Source: Artocarpus heterophyllus
Lineage: Eukaryota > Streptophyta > Magnoliopsida > Rosales > Moraceae
NCBI GenBank assembly: GCA_025403435.1
Contig: CM046353.1
Span: 24,588,259 to 24,652,258 of the forward strand
Reading direction: 5' to 3'
DNA length: 64,000 nucleotides
The position numbers were made by a program, and so were the translations under genes. Below, one piece after another: positions 11,840-23,313 of this stretch (the stretch's first letter is position 1; each line of letters begins with the position of its first letter). Below the pieces are notes generated by a model. It saw only the letters and a program-made list of their open reading frames with translations. It had not been told where the DNA came from and made no database searches.

Positions 11840-12639
11840 TGATACGAACCACGCCAAGAATTGACGCGATCCTAACCGAGATTGGTTTCCAAGATCAAAT
11901 TCCTAACCGGTTTTGAATGGAACCGCGACCCGATGCCCAACAAGAAGCACGAACCTTGGTATGTGAGGACGCCACAATCAGCTATGGAGAGACCGATTGA
12001 TAAGTCTTGGTATGTGAGGACGCCACAATCAGCTATGGATGGACTGATTGATAAGTCTATGAACGCCATGGAAATTTCCGATAAGTTCGAATAGTTCGTT
12101 TAGGAACTAAAGAGAATTAAACCTCAAAATTATGTGTTATTACTTGTATTCCATTGAATGAAATTCATTACAATATATAGGGGTTCCTATGCAAATTTTC
12201 AGCTCCTAATTCCCATGGAATTTCGGGAAAATTGTTTACCAAATGTCAAATCTAAACTAAATAAGGAAAGTTCCCTTAATGGCTTAAAAGCCTTACAATA
12301 ATAGAAATAACACAAATGCAAAAAGGAAACTAGACATTAAAAGGTAAATAAGCTGATTCTTCTCGCCATGTGTCGCCTCAAAACGGGAAAGTAACTGAAA
12401 TGGAAATTACTCAATCCCTTCTAGAGCTTGAATCACGCATTTGTTGGTCTGGTTGTCGCATGCAATTCCCTCAATGGGCCTCCATGCAATAGCTTGAGCC
12501 CAAGTTGCTTGAATCAGCCCAATAAGCGTTTCTTTAAACTTCTTCGCACGAGCTCTCGTAACCAGACCAATGGGAACTTGAATTGGATCTGAATATGTCC
12601 TCCCACGTGCTCTTGCTTGTGCTAACGATGTCCTCATCA
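11840..12639 (-). repeat. A1 5' LTR
   Basis: 800 bp with the same termini as the 3' copy and two copies of the 51-bp block (11955-12005 and 12006-12056). In sense orientation a TATATA motif upstream of the 51-bp repeats is the candidate TATA box. Confidence 0.92.
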
Positions 12640-12644
12640 AGGCC

Positions 12645-13992
12645 ACTATGGCTAGGTTCTTGCATAGTTTACACCGTGAGATTGCAGATGTGGTAGAAAA
12701 GGCAACATTATGTGGAGCTGACAGATATGGTGCATCAAGCCATCAAAGTGGAGCAGCAGTTGAAGCGAAGAAACATGGCTAGGAGGGGATCTAGCACGAC
12801 TACTTCAAACACATGGAGACCAGCCCCTAAACGGGATGAATTTCCATCAAACAAGCCAAAGACCGAGCCATCTAAAGATGCCAAACAAGTTGCTGCACCT
12901 AAACAAGGTAACACTGAATTTTCCTCTTCTAAAAGTCATGACATTAAGTGCTTTAAATGTCAAGGCAGGGGTCACATATCTTGCGATTGTCCAAACAAGA
13001 GAGTAATGGTGATTACAGCTCAAGGAGAGATTGTTTCAGAGGATGAAGAAGAAGAAGAAGTAGATGACATGCCACCTCTCGAAGATGCTTATGAAGGGGA
13101 GTGTGCTGTAGTTTGAGAGTCATCAGTGGCTAGACGAGCTCTCAGTGCACAGGCTGAAGAAAAGAGAATAATCAGCGAGACAATTGGTTTCACACACGGT
13201 GTTTTGTGAATAACAAGGTTTGTAGTGTGATAATAGATGGAGGAAGTTGCACAAATGTGGCTAGCACCGACTTAGTGGAGAAATTGGTGTTACCTACCTT
13301 GAAGCATCCAAGGCCATACCAGCTTCAATGGCTGAATGATTGTGGTGAGATCAAGGTTACTAAACAAGTGATGGTGGCGTTTTCTATTGGAAAGTGTGAG
13401 GACAAGGTGCTTTGTGATGTTGTTCCCATGCATGCATGTCACCTCTTGTTGGGAAGACCGTGGCAGCTCGATCAACGAACCACACATGACGGTTTCACCA
13501 ATAGGTACTCTTTTACCATGAATAAACAACAAATGTCACTTGTACCAATGACTCTAAAACAAGTTCTTGAAGATCAATTAAAAATGCAGAGAGCAAGTGA
13601 AAAAATAAAAGAGAAAGAGAGGGAGGCTGAACATAAGAGAAAAGAAAAAGAGAGGAGAGAAAAAGAGAGTGTGAAAAATAAGAGAGAAAAAGAGAAAGGA
13701 GAGAGTTCAACTTTAATGTGTGCGAGAGAGGAAAAATACAATTTTCATTGCAAAGAAAAGTGAGATCAAGAGAGCTTTAATTTCTCATCAGCCCCTTATA
13801 GTGCTAATGTACAAGAAGGCCCTTTTAAACACTAATGATCTCGCAGGTTCTTTGCCGAGCAATGTTGTTTCCCTTTTGCAGGAATTCAAGGATGTATTTC
13901 CTAAACAGTTGCCTCAAGGCTTACCTCCAATTCGAGGAATTGAGCAACGACTTCATACCTGGTGCTTCAATTCCAAACCGGCCTGCCTATAG
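12645..13992 (+). pseudogene. gag-pol: Family B gag C-terminus, protease and RT linker
   Basis: This continues family B gag after A1 (TMARFLHSLHREI). A CCHC knuckle ([14 protein letters not shown], about 12950-12990) and an acidic stretch follow, then a protease ([13 protein letters not shown], about 13216; LLLGRPW, about 13447), a Lys/Glu-rich linker, and [12 protein letters not shown] just before the RT. Defects seen: a frameshift near 12700, an in-frame TGA at about 13114, a frame change before the protease, another near 13720, and an indel after RGIE. At 13993 the sequence jumps from the bases encoding PNRPAYR straight to an LTR, so RT, RNase H and integrase are gone. Confidence 0.87.
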
Positions 13993-13993
13993 G

Positions 13994-14680
13994 TGATGGA
14001 GACTTAGGGAGCTCAAATGCATGGAAGGTGGTTGACCCAATACAAGTTCCTATTGGACCATTCACAAGAGCCCAAGCTAAGAAATTCAAGGAACCACTAA
14101 ATGGGCTGATTCATGAAATTTGGAATCAAGAAAATTTGTGCAAGCCCATTGACCCAGGCCCACGTCAACCACAACGGTGCATCAATTTGATCCAAGTTCT
14201 AGAAGAATCAGGATGAGTCAAGCTTGAAATCAGCTCAAATTTTGCAAGATCAAGTCAATGGAAGAATTTTGGAAACTTTCCCATTTTGGCACACATGTGG
14301 ATTATTCGCACTTTCCTTTAATTGTTGGGCGTGTAAATGGCTGAAAATCAGCCATTAAGACTTTCCTTTCTTTTGGTTTTTATTTTAGGCTTAGTAATTA
14401 TGTTTGAATTTGTCAACTTTTCTTTTTGGGCAACACTTTGTAATTTTGGCCTATAAATAGGCATTTCCAAGGTTAATGAAAAGGATGAATGTTTATTTTC
14501 TGAGAGAAATAATTCTTTCTTTGGTTCTTTGACGAATTGCATGAACTCTTCGGATCAATTCGAGCGTTCAACCTCGACTTATCAATCAAACTTTCCATCC
14601 TTGATTGTGGCGTCTACGATATACCAAGGTTCTTGCTTCGATATAAGCAACAGGTCGCGGTGACTTCCATCCAAATCTGA
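13994..14680 (+). repeat. Family C LTR, 3'-truncated
   Basis: Starts TGATGGAGACTTAGGG and aligns to the complete family C LTRs at 54793-55588 and 57123-57919. It keeps the LTR-embedded Pol tail (open to 14216, with GPFTRAQAKKFKE) and the TATA box CCTATAAATAGG near 14450. It stops at CCAAATCTGA, about 75 bp short of the family C end. It occupies the 3' LTR position of a family B element, although the two LTR families differ. Confidence 0.8.
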
Positions 14681-14693
14681 TTAATTCGATATA

Positions 14694-14731
14694 CCCACGT
14701 GCTCTTGCTTGTGCTAACGATGTCCTCATCA
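14694..14731 (-). repeat. Sliver of a family A LTR end
   Basis: The 38 bp from CCCACGTGCTC to GTCCTCATCA are identical to the right end of family A LTRs in this window. They are wedged between the truncated family C LTR and a copia leader. Probably the residue of an A insertion otherwise deleted. Confidence 0.7.
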
Positions 14732-15976
14732 CCCTCCTGATTAATATATGCTGGATCATTGTGTGCAACCATAAATCATGCCAAAATACCTTATCTTCTC
14801 AAAGATCCAATCTGGTACATAATAGAAATTCCTTCCTAGGAGTCGGGACCACTATGTTCTACCTATAGACCAACGATAGAGGCCTTAGGTTCTCTCTTCG
14901 AAAACCTTCTCCCACTCAATCTTTTGAAATCAAGGTTTTATTTTAAGAATATGCATGAGCAATTTTAATATGAGCAGCACTTTCTATTCTATATGACTTG
15001 TTATCAATATACATGGCAAATCATATTATAATGCAGACAAGCAAAGCAATCAAGTAAAGCTACAAGCAAAATAACAAATATCTGTAATATTATGGCTTCA
15101 CCCTAGAGAATAGAAAACTAAGATTACAAGAGAATAATGGAGGCATATTATCGATTCTTCATCCTTGAATCCTCAAGTTATATCCTTCTTCATGTAATTC
15201 CCATCTTCAAGTCTTTAATCCCCTATGAATCGAATACTTCATTTTTTCAGTCATATCCAGATTTAATGTTTCTTAGAATTGTCCCAAAAATAAAATTAAA
15301 ACTGCATTAGAAAAACTGCACCTTTTCTGAAAATTTTCCAGCTTTCGGTTGGCCCAGATCGGCCTAACAATCCATGAAAGTTCGGCCTGCTGCCAGAGCG
15401 ACCTGATTTCTACCCCACTGACGGCCTACCGATCTATGACCATCGGCTTGTCGAATTGTGAGGTTCGGCATGCCGACCGAGCAGAAATCTCCATTCTAGA
15501 AAATATAATTTTTAATGTAATTCATCAAGTTTATTTTCAACAATTCAAAAGCATAAAATTAGAGACTTGGGAAATACCTAGGAGCATCATCATCAATCTT
15601 CTAGATCCGTCTTCTCCGAATAATTATTTAATTACAAAACTCTTACAAATTTAAAAATAAATAATAATTCCTAGACAGAGATGATAGTCTGCCATCTAAT
15701 TATATGAAAAATCTAGATACACATTCTAACATCTAAGGAACCATAACCGGTATTAATTAATTAATAAATAATCAAATAAGAATTTAATCAACCATAATTA
15801 ATTAATAAACATTCACCACATAATCCATGACAACATAAAATTATATAGAAACCTAGAGTGTCAACTCTCTATAAAATTAAATTCAAGCATAGGAGAGATT
15901 AAGATCACAAAATTTATACATATAACATGATCACAAACTCGTAAATATATGTAAAAAACTTGGCTCTGATACCAAT
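14732..15976 (-). other. Second copia leader beyond the 3' LTR
   Basis: Aligns to the copia leader at 20507-22117, with a deletion near its left end. It ends with the PBS (GGCTCTGATACCA on the + strand, 15962-15974) abutting the LTR at 15977. Its presence next to what should be the 3' LTR of the copia below means this LTR also served as a 5' LTR. A cluster of GGCCTxxCCGA-type motifs lies at about 15340-15490. No coding potential. Confidence 0.78.
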
Positions 15977-17765
15977 TGTTGGAAAAATAGTACGCAGTAG
16001 AATTTTAAAAAATTTACATGAGAGTAATTTCCAAAACACAAGTTTGACATGTTATATGCATAAATTAACTACATCTTACTAACCTTTGTGTGCCGAAGAA
16101 CCCTCGCAAAACGTGTAGAGAAGTAACGTTCTAGAAGAGCCTCAACCAACTGGTCTTCTTTGCTATTCTCTTTCCATGACCGGAGTGAGTGTGGGCTCAC
16201 ACATAAAGCTCTTCCACCAGGTGACTCTCCTTCCAACCAATCGAGAGAACCCAAAGCAAGTGTTCGTGGTTTGTGAACAAAAGCTCTTAGGGAAGTTTTC
16301 AGATTCTCACTAGCAGAGTATCACTTTTAATCTCTCAATTGATCTTTTTTCTTAGTAACTCTTAAGACTTACTCCCTTTTTATAGATATTGGTCCTGGGG
16401 TCAGTCCTTATCAGATTAGGTCTCAAAAACCAAAAACAGAATCAAGTTCGAATCAATATCTGATAAGATCTACGTGGAAACAAGTGATCATTATCCTTCG
16501 CTGATCGGCAGGCCAAACATGTCCATCAACAGGCCAAATTGTCGAATAAAAATTTCACGAATTTTTTATTTTCCACCCGAGATTCTATAGGATAAAGTCT
16601 TAGTTTTAATTCAAATAACCAAATAGAGAAGTTATTTGACGAAAAACAACTTTATCTAGATAATCTCTAAGAAAATAAATCAATTTCCAATAATTCTACA
16701 AGTTTATCTTGATCTAATTTATCTAAAATTAAATCAACTGATAAACAGACAAGAATTATCCAATCCTTAAAATTCAACAAGTTTATCTTGAATTAATTTT
16801 TATCACAAAATTAATTGAACCGATAAACAAACATGAATTATCTGATTCTTTCAAATTTCAACCAATATAATAAATCCGACATAAGTTACCAATTAATGGA
16901 AAAGCACACCTGTGTCATTATAGGATATTGTGAGCTAGCAAAGGGGACCAAATGGACCTATATAGTTCAAGCTCCTGATAATTATAAAACCCAATATCCC
17001 AGATATACATTTTATAATTATCAACTCCAACGCTACTCCACTAAAAGCTTGGAGCTGCACTCTCAAACTACATAGAATTACGAAGCTCGTATAGCTAAGT
17101 CTTCATGACATATCATAGTTTATCGTACCCCATATGATAATCCATAATCGGCTTAAGGACTAGTTCTATCTTACCTTCCCGATTATTTTTATCTTACGTT
17201 CCATTATCTCACCATTAGAAAACTTACTATCTAATGACAGTATACCATTCGGCTATTCGGTTACACCTATGTATCCAAATGGTTGAGCGCTCCAGTTTTT
17301 TAATTATAGGATAACGCATATAAGAGGATATTATTACTCCTAAAGAGGAGCTATGGATTTCATATCTATGAATAATAGGTCTACGCTATCAAGAGTCATG
17401 CCTCCAACGTATCGGCATGCATACCACTACTAAGATGTGGGTGTCACCCTTTGGTACATCAAAAGACACAAGCCAAGACAACATGCCCACTATTCATTTT
17501 AGGATTAAAATACAACAAAAATGATTGTCTAAAGTGAATCGATTTGTCGGGACAAAATTATTAATCCAAATCAATTCACTCTATGTCCCGATCTAACACA
17601 TCGTCATCCTATGACAACGTGACAACATTTCTATTCATGGAGTCCACCTCCAATGGTCAAGACAAACTATCTCCTAAAAGGGATATAGACAACATAACAA
17701 TCTTTGCATGAATAAAGAGCCCAACTTTATTCCCTCAATTGCGGATCGTATGATTTAGACCATCA
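15977..17765 (-). repeat. Copia family E LTR (3' LTR, also flanked by a PBS)
   Basis: Begins TGTTGGAAAAATAG at 15977 and aligns through to about 17765, where homology to the LTR at 46685 is cut off roughly 235 bp before the true LTR start. The missing piece, and the PPT, were lost in the same deletion that removed the end of RNase H. At about 1.8 kb retained (near 2 kb in full) it is a long LTR for a copia element. Confidence 0.82.
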
Positions 17766-20506
17766 TAACAGGAACTACCTCAAGATCCCTAAGGAACTTG
17801 CGGAGCCACACTGGTTCTTTTGAAGCATCACTAGCTACCACATACTTGGCCTCCGGATGGGCTTAAGCATGGCTACAGGCAAAAAGGTTTCCTCATAATA
17901 GATTCCTTCCTTTTGCGTATAACCCTTAGCTACTAGTCTAGCCTTAAAGGTTTTGACCTTTCCATCCACTCCTCTTTTCCTCTTGTAGATCCACTTACAC
18001 CCTATGGGTTTCACCCTTTCGGGAAGATCCACAAGTTCCCAGACCTGATTTGTCTCCATAGACTTCATCTCTGTGTTTATGGCCTTTGTCCTGAGTTTTG
18101 AATCAACATTCTTCATAGCCTCTGTGTAAGTATAAGAATCCATGTTATGTTCATCTAGTTCAGCCAAGAAGACCTCCTCATTGAATATATACCTCTCAAG
18201 TTGACGCTTGATCCTCCCACTACGCGGAAGCCCCTTAGGTTGTTGTTTAGGTTCGTTTGATTTTTCTACATTGATCGAAATGGTTTCTTTGGAACCTCCG
18301 GAGTGATTGGATCACTCCTTAACTCCTCAAGCACCACTTTGCTTCGAGGTTTAAAGTCGTCCATGTAACTCTGCTCTAGGAAAATTGCATTAGTCGAAAC
18401 CACGACCTTATTTTCTTTTCGTTTATAGAAATAACCCCCTTTAGTCCCTTTTGGATATCCTATAAACATGCAAACTTTTGAACATGCTTTCAACTTATTC
18501 GCATCCTTAAACAGGACATGAACTGGACATCCCCACCTGCGAATATGGTTTAAGGATGTCTTCCTGCCCATCCACAACTTGTGAGGAGTTTTAGGGACCG
18601 ATTTTGAAGGCACATTGTTTAAAAGATAACATGCAGTTTGTAGTGCATATCCCCAAAAGGATAAAGGTAATGATGAATAACTTATCATGGACCTTATCAT
18701 GTCTAATAAAGTCCTATTCCTTCTCTCCGCTACGCCATTCTGCTGCAGAGTGCTCGGCACAGTCAAATGGGATAAAATTCTATTCTCTAATAAGTGTCCC
18801 ATGAACTCATCAGAAATGTATTCTCCACCTTCAATCAGATCAAAGTACCTTTATGGGTCTACCTAATTGTTTTTCCACTTCAGCTCGAAACTCCCTGAAC
18901 TTGTCAAAAGTTTTGCTTTTGTGGTGCATCAGGTACACATACCCATACCTTGAATAATCGTCAATAAAAGTGACAAAGTACTCATACTCTCCTCGTGCCT
19001 GGATGTTCATTGGTTCACAAACATCACTATGCAAAAGTTCTAGAGCCCCTTCAGCCCTATTGCCCTTCGACTTGAATAGTCTTTTGGTCATTACCCTCCA
19101 AACAAGATTCACATTGAGGTATAGATTCCACCTTTAAGTGACTTAAAGGTCCATCCCTTACTAACCTTTGAATCCTATTCAGGTTAATATAACTAAGGTG
19201 CAAATGCCAAAGATAAGTCTTATTAGAGTGAGAAGTTTTAAGTCTTTTAGAGTTATTATCATTCATCTCAGCATTAAGTAGTAAGTCCATCTTTGGTTTG
19301 ATAAAATATAGATTATTTTACATCCATCAGAACAGATAAAAGATTTGTTTTTACGAATCACCACTTTATCATTAAACGAAACCACATAAGAGTCTTTAAA
19401 TAAACAAGCTACAAAAATTAAATTCCTTTTAAATTTAAGAACATAAAAACAATCTCGCAAAATTAAATTCCTATAACTATCAAAATAAAGATGGACGTCT
19501 CCCATTGCTTCCGTTAAGACCAAGGATCCATCGCCCATCCGAAGCATGAAGTTTTCATGTAGCAGACTTCTCATTCTTTGAACTCCTATAGAGAAATACA
19601 AACATGATTAGTTGCATCATAATCTATGACCCAAATGTCACTGGATTCCTCAACTAAACAAGCTTCTAAATACAAAAGGCCACACCTACCTCCTTTGGAA
19701 AGGAAGTCTTTGCAATGCTTCTTGATGTGCCTGACCTTTCCATAAAAGAAGCACTTAAGCTTGTTCGGGTTCTTCTTCTTCTTCTTCTTGCTCTTGTTGT
19801 TAGTAGGAATAGAAGGCTTCCCATTTTTGGCCTGTTGCTTCTTTCCATTCCTAGAATTGGGATTGGAACCAGAAGCAGCTACCATATTGGCCTCTCCACC
19901 TGCAGGAGACTCCCTGATGAACAGTTCAAACTCCTATAACTTTTTCATCAATTCTGTTAAGGTCATGTCTCGCCTATTGCTCAAATTAAATGTAGCTCTA
20001 AATAGAATAAATTCCTTTGATAGAGTCCCAAAGACCATAGTCATCTGAGTTTCAGCATCGATGTCTGCTTCATTGGTTTGAGCCTCAGCGAGGTAACCCA
20101 TGTCCAACATCATGTGCCCCTTTACAGATGTCCCCGGCCTCTGCATACAGTGAAGAAGTTTCCGAAGCACCCTTTGCCACTTTGTTATGGCTTGGCCTCC
20201 AAACATGTCTTCAAGATTATCCAAGATCTACTTTGCAGTCTCATAATCCTGATGTTGAGCCTGCGGCACATTATTCTTGCTAGCCATAACATAGCAACGG
20301 GCCTGATCATTTGCATCTTTCTAGCGATCATACGCTTGGAATTGCTCATTAGTAGTCTCCCGTAGGCTAGGGAGGACAAGTGGTTGTCAGGACAAATTTT
20401 AGCTTTTTAAGGAGAGAACGATATCCAGGTTCTGTTTCCAATCATTATAATTCTCTCTAGTTAATAGGTTTTTGTCAAGTATCGTAGATAATGCGTTTTT
20501 AGACAT
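17766..20506 (-). pseudogene. gag-pol: Copia gag-pol, RT-deleted
   Basis: From an ATG at 20506 downwards: Ty1/copia Gag (UBN2-type, around MDNLEDMFGGQA), a zinc-knuckle remnant (LKCFFYGKVRHIKKHC), protease remnant, GAG-pre-integrase (LWHLHLSYINLNRIQRL, CESCLEG), integrase core ([32 protein letters not shown]), and the RT start ([36 protein letters not shown]). Near 17855 the frame jumps from VAMLKPIR to [14 protein letters not shown], which belongs to RNase H. The RT catalytic core and most of RNase H are therefore deleted. Several stops and frameshifts separate the other segments. Confidence 0.88.
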
Positions 20507-22117
20507 TTTTAATCTACAATAAAGAATCATATACCAAATATAAGCAAACATATCATAAAAATTTAGTAAGATAACACAATCATGTAAAAAACATACAAAT
20601 GTGTTTATATGTCAAAACCTTGAAAATATCACAACCTTACAACGATAATTCCCAACTCAGAATTCAACAAGCTCCTAGGGAAGTCATGCCAAAATTCAAT
20701 CAGGAACACGGATCCCCTCCTGGTTAACATATGCCATCTAGGACCTGTATGATCTAGCATATATTATTAATCGTTTCTTTGGCCATTAATTTTATTAATA
20801 GAGCTCTTAGGGAAGGTTAATAATAAAATTAACGTGAGTGTATAACCATCATTTCAATATTTTATCCATGATTTATAATCACCACATAGGGGTGTGCAAC
20901 CATAAATCATGCAAAAATACCTTATCCTCTCAGAGATCCAATCTGGTACATGATAGAAATCCCTTCCTACGGGTTAGGACCACCATGTTCTTCCTATGGA
21001 CCAACAATGGAGGCCGTAGGTCCTCTCTTCAAAAACCTTCTCCCACTCAGTCTTTTGAAATCAAGGTTTTATTTTATGAGACATGCATGAACAATTTTAA
21101 TATGAGTGGCACTCCCTATTCTATATGACATGTTATCAATATACATGGCAAATCATATTATAATGCAGATAAGCAAAGCAATCAAGTAAAGCTACAAGCA
21201 AAATAATAATAACCGTAATATTATGGTTCCACACTAGAAAATAGAAGTCAAAGATTATAAGAGAATAATCGAAACATATTATCGATTCTTCATCCTTGAA
21301 TTCTCAGGTTGTATCTCTCATCATGTAATGTCCATCTTCAAGTCTTCAATCCCGTATGAATCGAATGCTTCATATTTCTAGTCATATCCAAATTTAATGT
21401 TTCTCAAAATTGTCCCAAAAATAAAATTAAAATTACATTGAAAAACTGCACCTTTTCTAGAAAAATTTCCAGCTCTCTGCCGATAAGCCTATTTGGGTGA
21501 TCGGCCTATCGATGCATGACAGATCGGCCTTCCGCTAGAGCCTCTTGATTTTTGCCCCACTGTCGGCTTGTCAAACCTCACGTTCGGCCTACCGATCTGC
21601 GACCATCGGCCTACTGAACTGGATGGTTTGGCATACCAACCGAGCAGAAATCACCCTTTCCAGAAAATACAATTTTTAATGCAAGTTCATCAATTTTATT
21701 TTCAACAATTCAAAAACATAAAATTAGAGACTCAAGAAATACCTGAAAGTGCCAACATCTATCTTCTAGATCCGCCTTCTAGAACCATCTTCTCCAAGTA
21801 ATAATTCCTAGACAGAGATGATAGTCCACCATCTAATTATATGAAAGACCTAGATGCACATTATAACCTCTAAGGAACCATAACAGGTATAAATAAATTA
21901 ATTAATAAATATTAAATAACCATTTAATCAACCATAATTAATTAATGAACATTCACCTCATAATCCATGACAACATATAAAATATATAGAAACCTAGAGT
22001 GCCAACTCTCTATAAAATTAAATTCAAGCATAGGAAAGATTAAGATTACAAAGTTTATACATATAGTATGATCACAAACTCATAAATTTACATAAAAACC
22101 ATGGCTCTAATACCAAT
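20507..22117 (-). other. Copia leader with primer binding site
   Basis: About 1.6 kb of untranslated leader between the PBS (GGCTCTAATACCA on the + strand, 22103-22115, one change from the usual tRNA-iMet match) and the gag ATG. It carries a cluster of CGGCCTxxCGA-type motifs at about 21476-21650 and an inverted pair of ATTAATTTTATTAAT-like runs near 20790-20830. I see no conserved ORF. Confidence 0.75.
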
Positions 22118-22541
22118 TGTTGGAAAAATAGTACGCAGAAAATTTTAACAATTTTATATCAGAGTATTTTTCAAAACACAAGTTTAATACGCTATATGCA
22201 TAAATTAACCAGATCTTACTAACATTTGAATGCCAAAGAACTCCCGCAACCCATGAAGAGAAGTAACGTTCTAGAATAGCCTCAACCAACTGGTCTTCTT
22301 TGCTATTCTCTAACCACGATCTGAGTGAGTGTGGGCTCACACATACAGCTCTTCCTCCAGGTGACTCTTCTTCCAACCAATTGAGAGAACCAAAGCTAGG
22401 TGTTCGTGATTTGTGAACAAGAGCTCTCAGAGAGTTTCAGATTCTCACTAGTAGAGTATCACTCTTAATCTCTCAATTGAACTGAATAACTCTTAACACT
22501 TACTCCCTATTTATAGAGGTTAGATCTAGGGTCAGTCCTTA
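22118..22541 (-). repeat. Copia family E 5' LTR, interrupted by A2
   Basis: Starts TGTTGGAAAAATAG beside the PBS and is cut after 424 bp at CAGTCCTTA by the family A element A2. The corresponding uninterrupted sequence is at 16395-16415. The remainder of this LTR is not found directly right of the A2/array block. Confidence 0.82.
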
Positions 22542-23313
22542 TGATACGAACCCCGCCTAAGAACTGACGCGACCCTAACCAAAATTGGTCTCCAAGATCA
22601 AAATTCCTAAAAGGTTTTGAATGGAACCGCGACCTGATGTCTAACAAGAAGCACGAACCTTGGTATGCAAGGACACCACAATCAGCTATGGATGGACTGA
22701 TTGATGAGTCTATGAGTGCCACAAAATTTTTTGATAAGTTTGAATAGTTCGTCTAAGAACCGAAGAGAATTAAACCTCAAATTGTGTGTTAAAAACTGTC
22801 CTCCATTGAATGAAATTCATTAAAATATAAAGTGGTTTCCCCTATGTGAATTTTCAGCTCCTAATTGCCCATGGAATTTCAGGCAAATCAATTACCAAAA
22901 CATCTAATATAAAGCAAATAAGGTAAGTTCCCTTAATGACTTAAAAGCCTTACAATAATATAAATAAAACAAACACATGTTTCTAAAAGAAAAAAGAAAA
23001 CTAGACATTAAAAAAGGTAAATAGCTGATTCTTCTCGCTACTTGTCACCTCAAAACGGGAAAGTAACTGAAATGAAAATTACTTGGTCCCTTCTAGAGCT
23101 TGAATCATGCATTTGTTGGTTTGGATGTCACATGCAATTCCCTCAATGGGCCTCCACGCAATAGCTTAAGCCCAAGTTGCTTGAATCAGCCCAACAAGCA
23201 CTTCTTTGAACTTCTTCGCACGAGCTCTCGTAACTGGACCAATGGGAACTTGAATTGGATCTGAATATGTCTCATCCCACGAGATCTTGCTTGTGCTAAC
23301 AATGTCATCATCA
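22542..23313 (-). repeat. A2 3' LTR, one-copy subtype
   Basis: 772 bp, TGATACGAACCCCGCC to GTCATCATCA. It has a single copy of the 51-bp block instead of two, as do the array LTRs and the solo LTR. This separates an older one-copy from a younger two-copy subfamily of A. Confidence 0.88.

Larger units (their letters stand above)
5857..12639 (-). mobile_element. A1: full-length CRM-like Ty3/Gypsy element
   Basis: A complete 6.78-kb element on the minus strand: LTRs 5857-6655 and 11840-12639, PBS 11826-11837, leader, gag-pol 6526-11268 and PPT 6656-6669. TSD AGGCC lies at 5852-5856 and 12640-12644, inside family B gag. Removing the element and one TSD restores the gag reading across the site. 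I count roughly fifteen differences between the LTRs by eye, so it is older than A3. Domain order gag, PR, RT, RNase H, INT places it in Ty3/Gypsy. The LTR start TGATGAGGACATC and the LTR-embedded Pol tail suggest the CRM clade. Confidence 0.93.
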
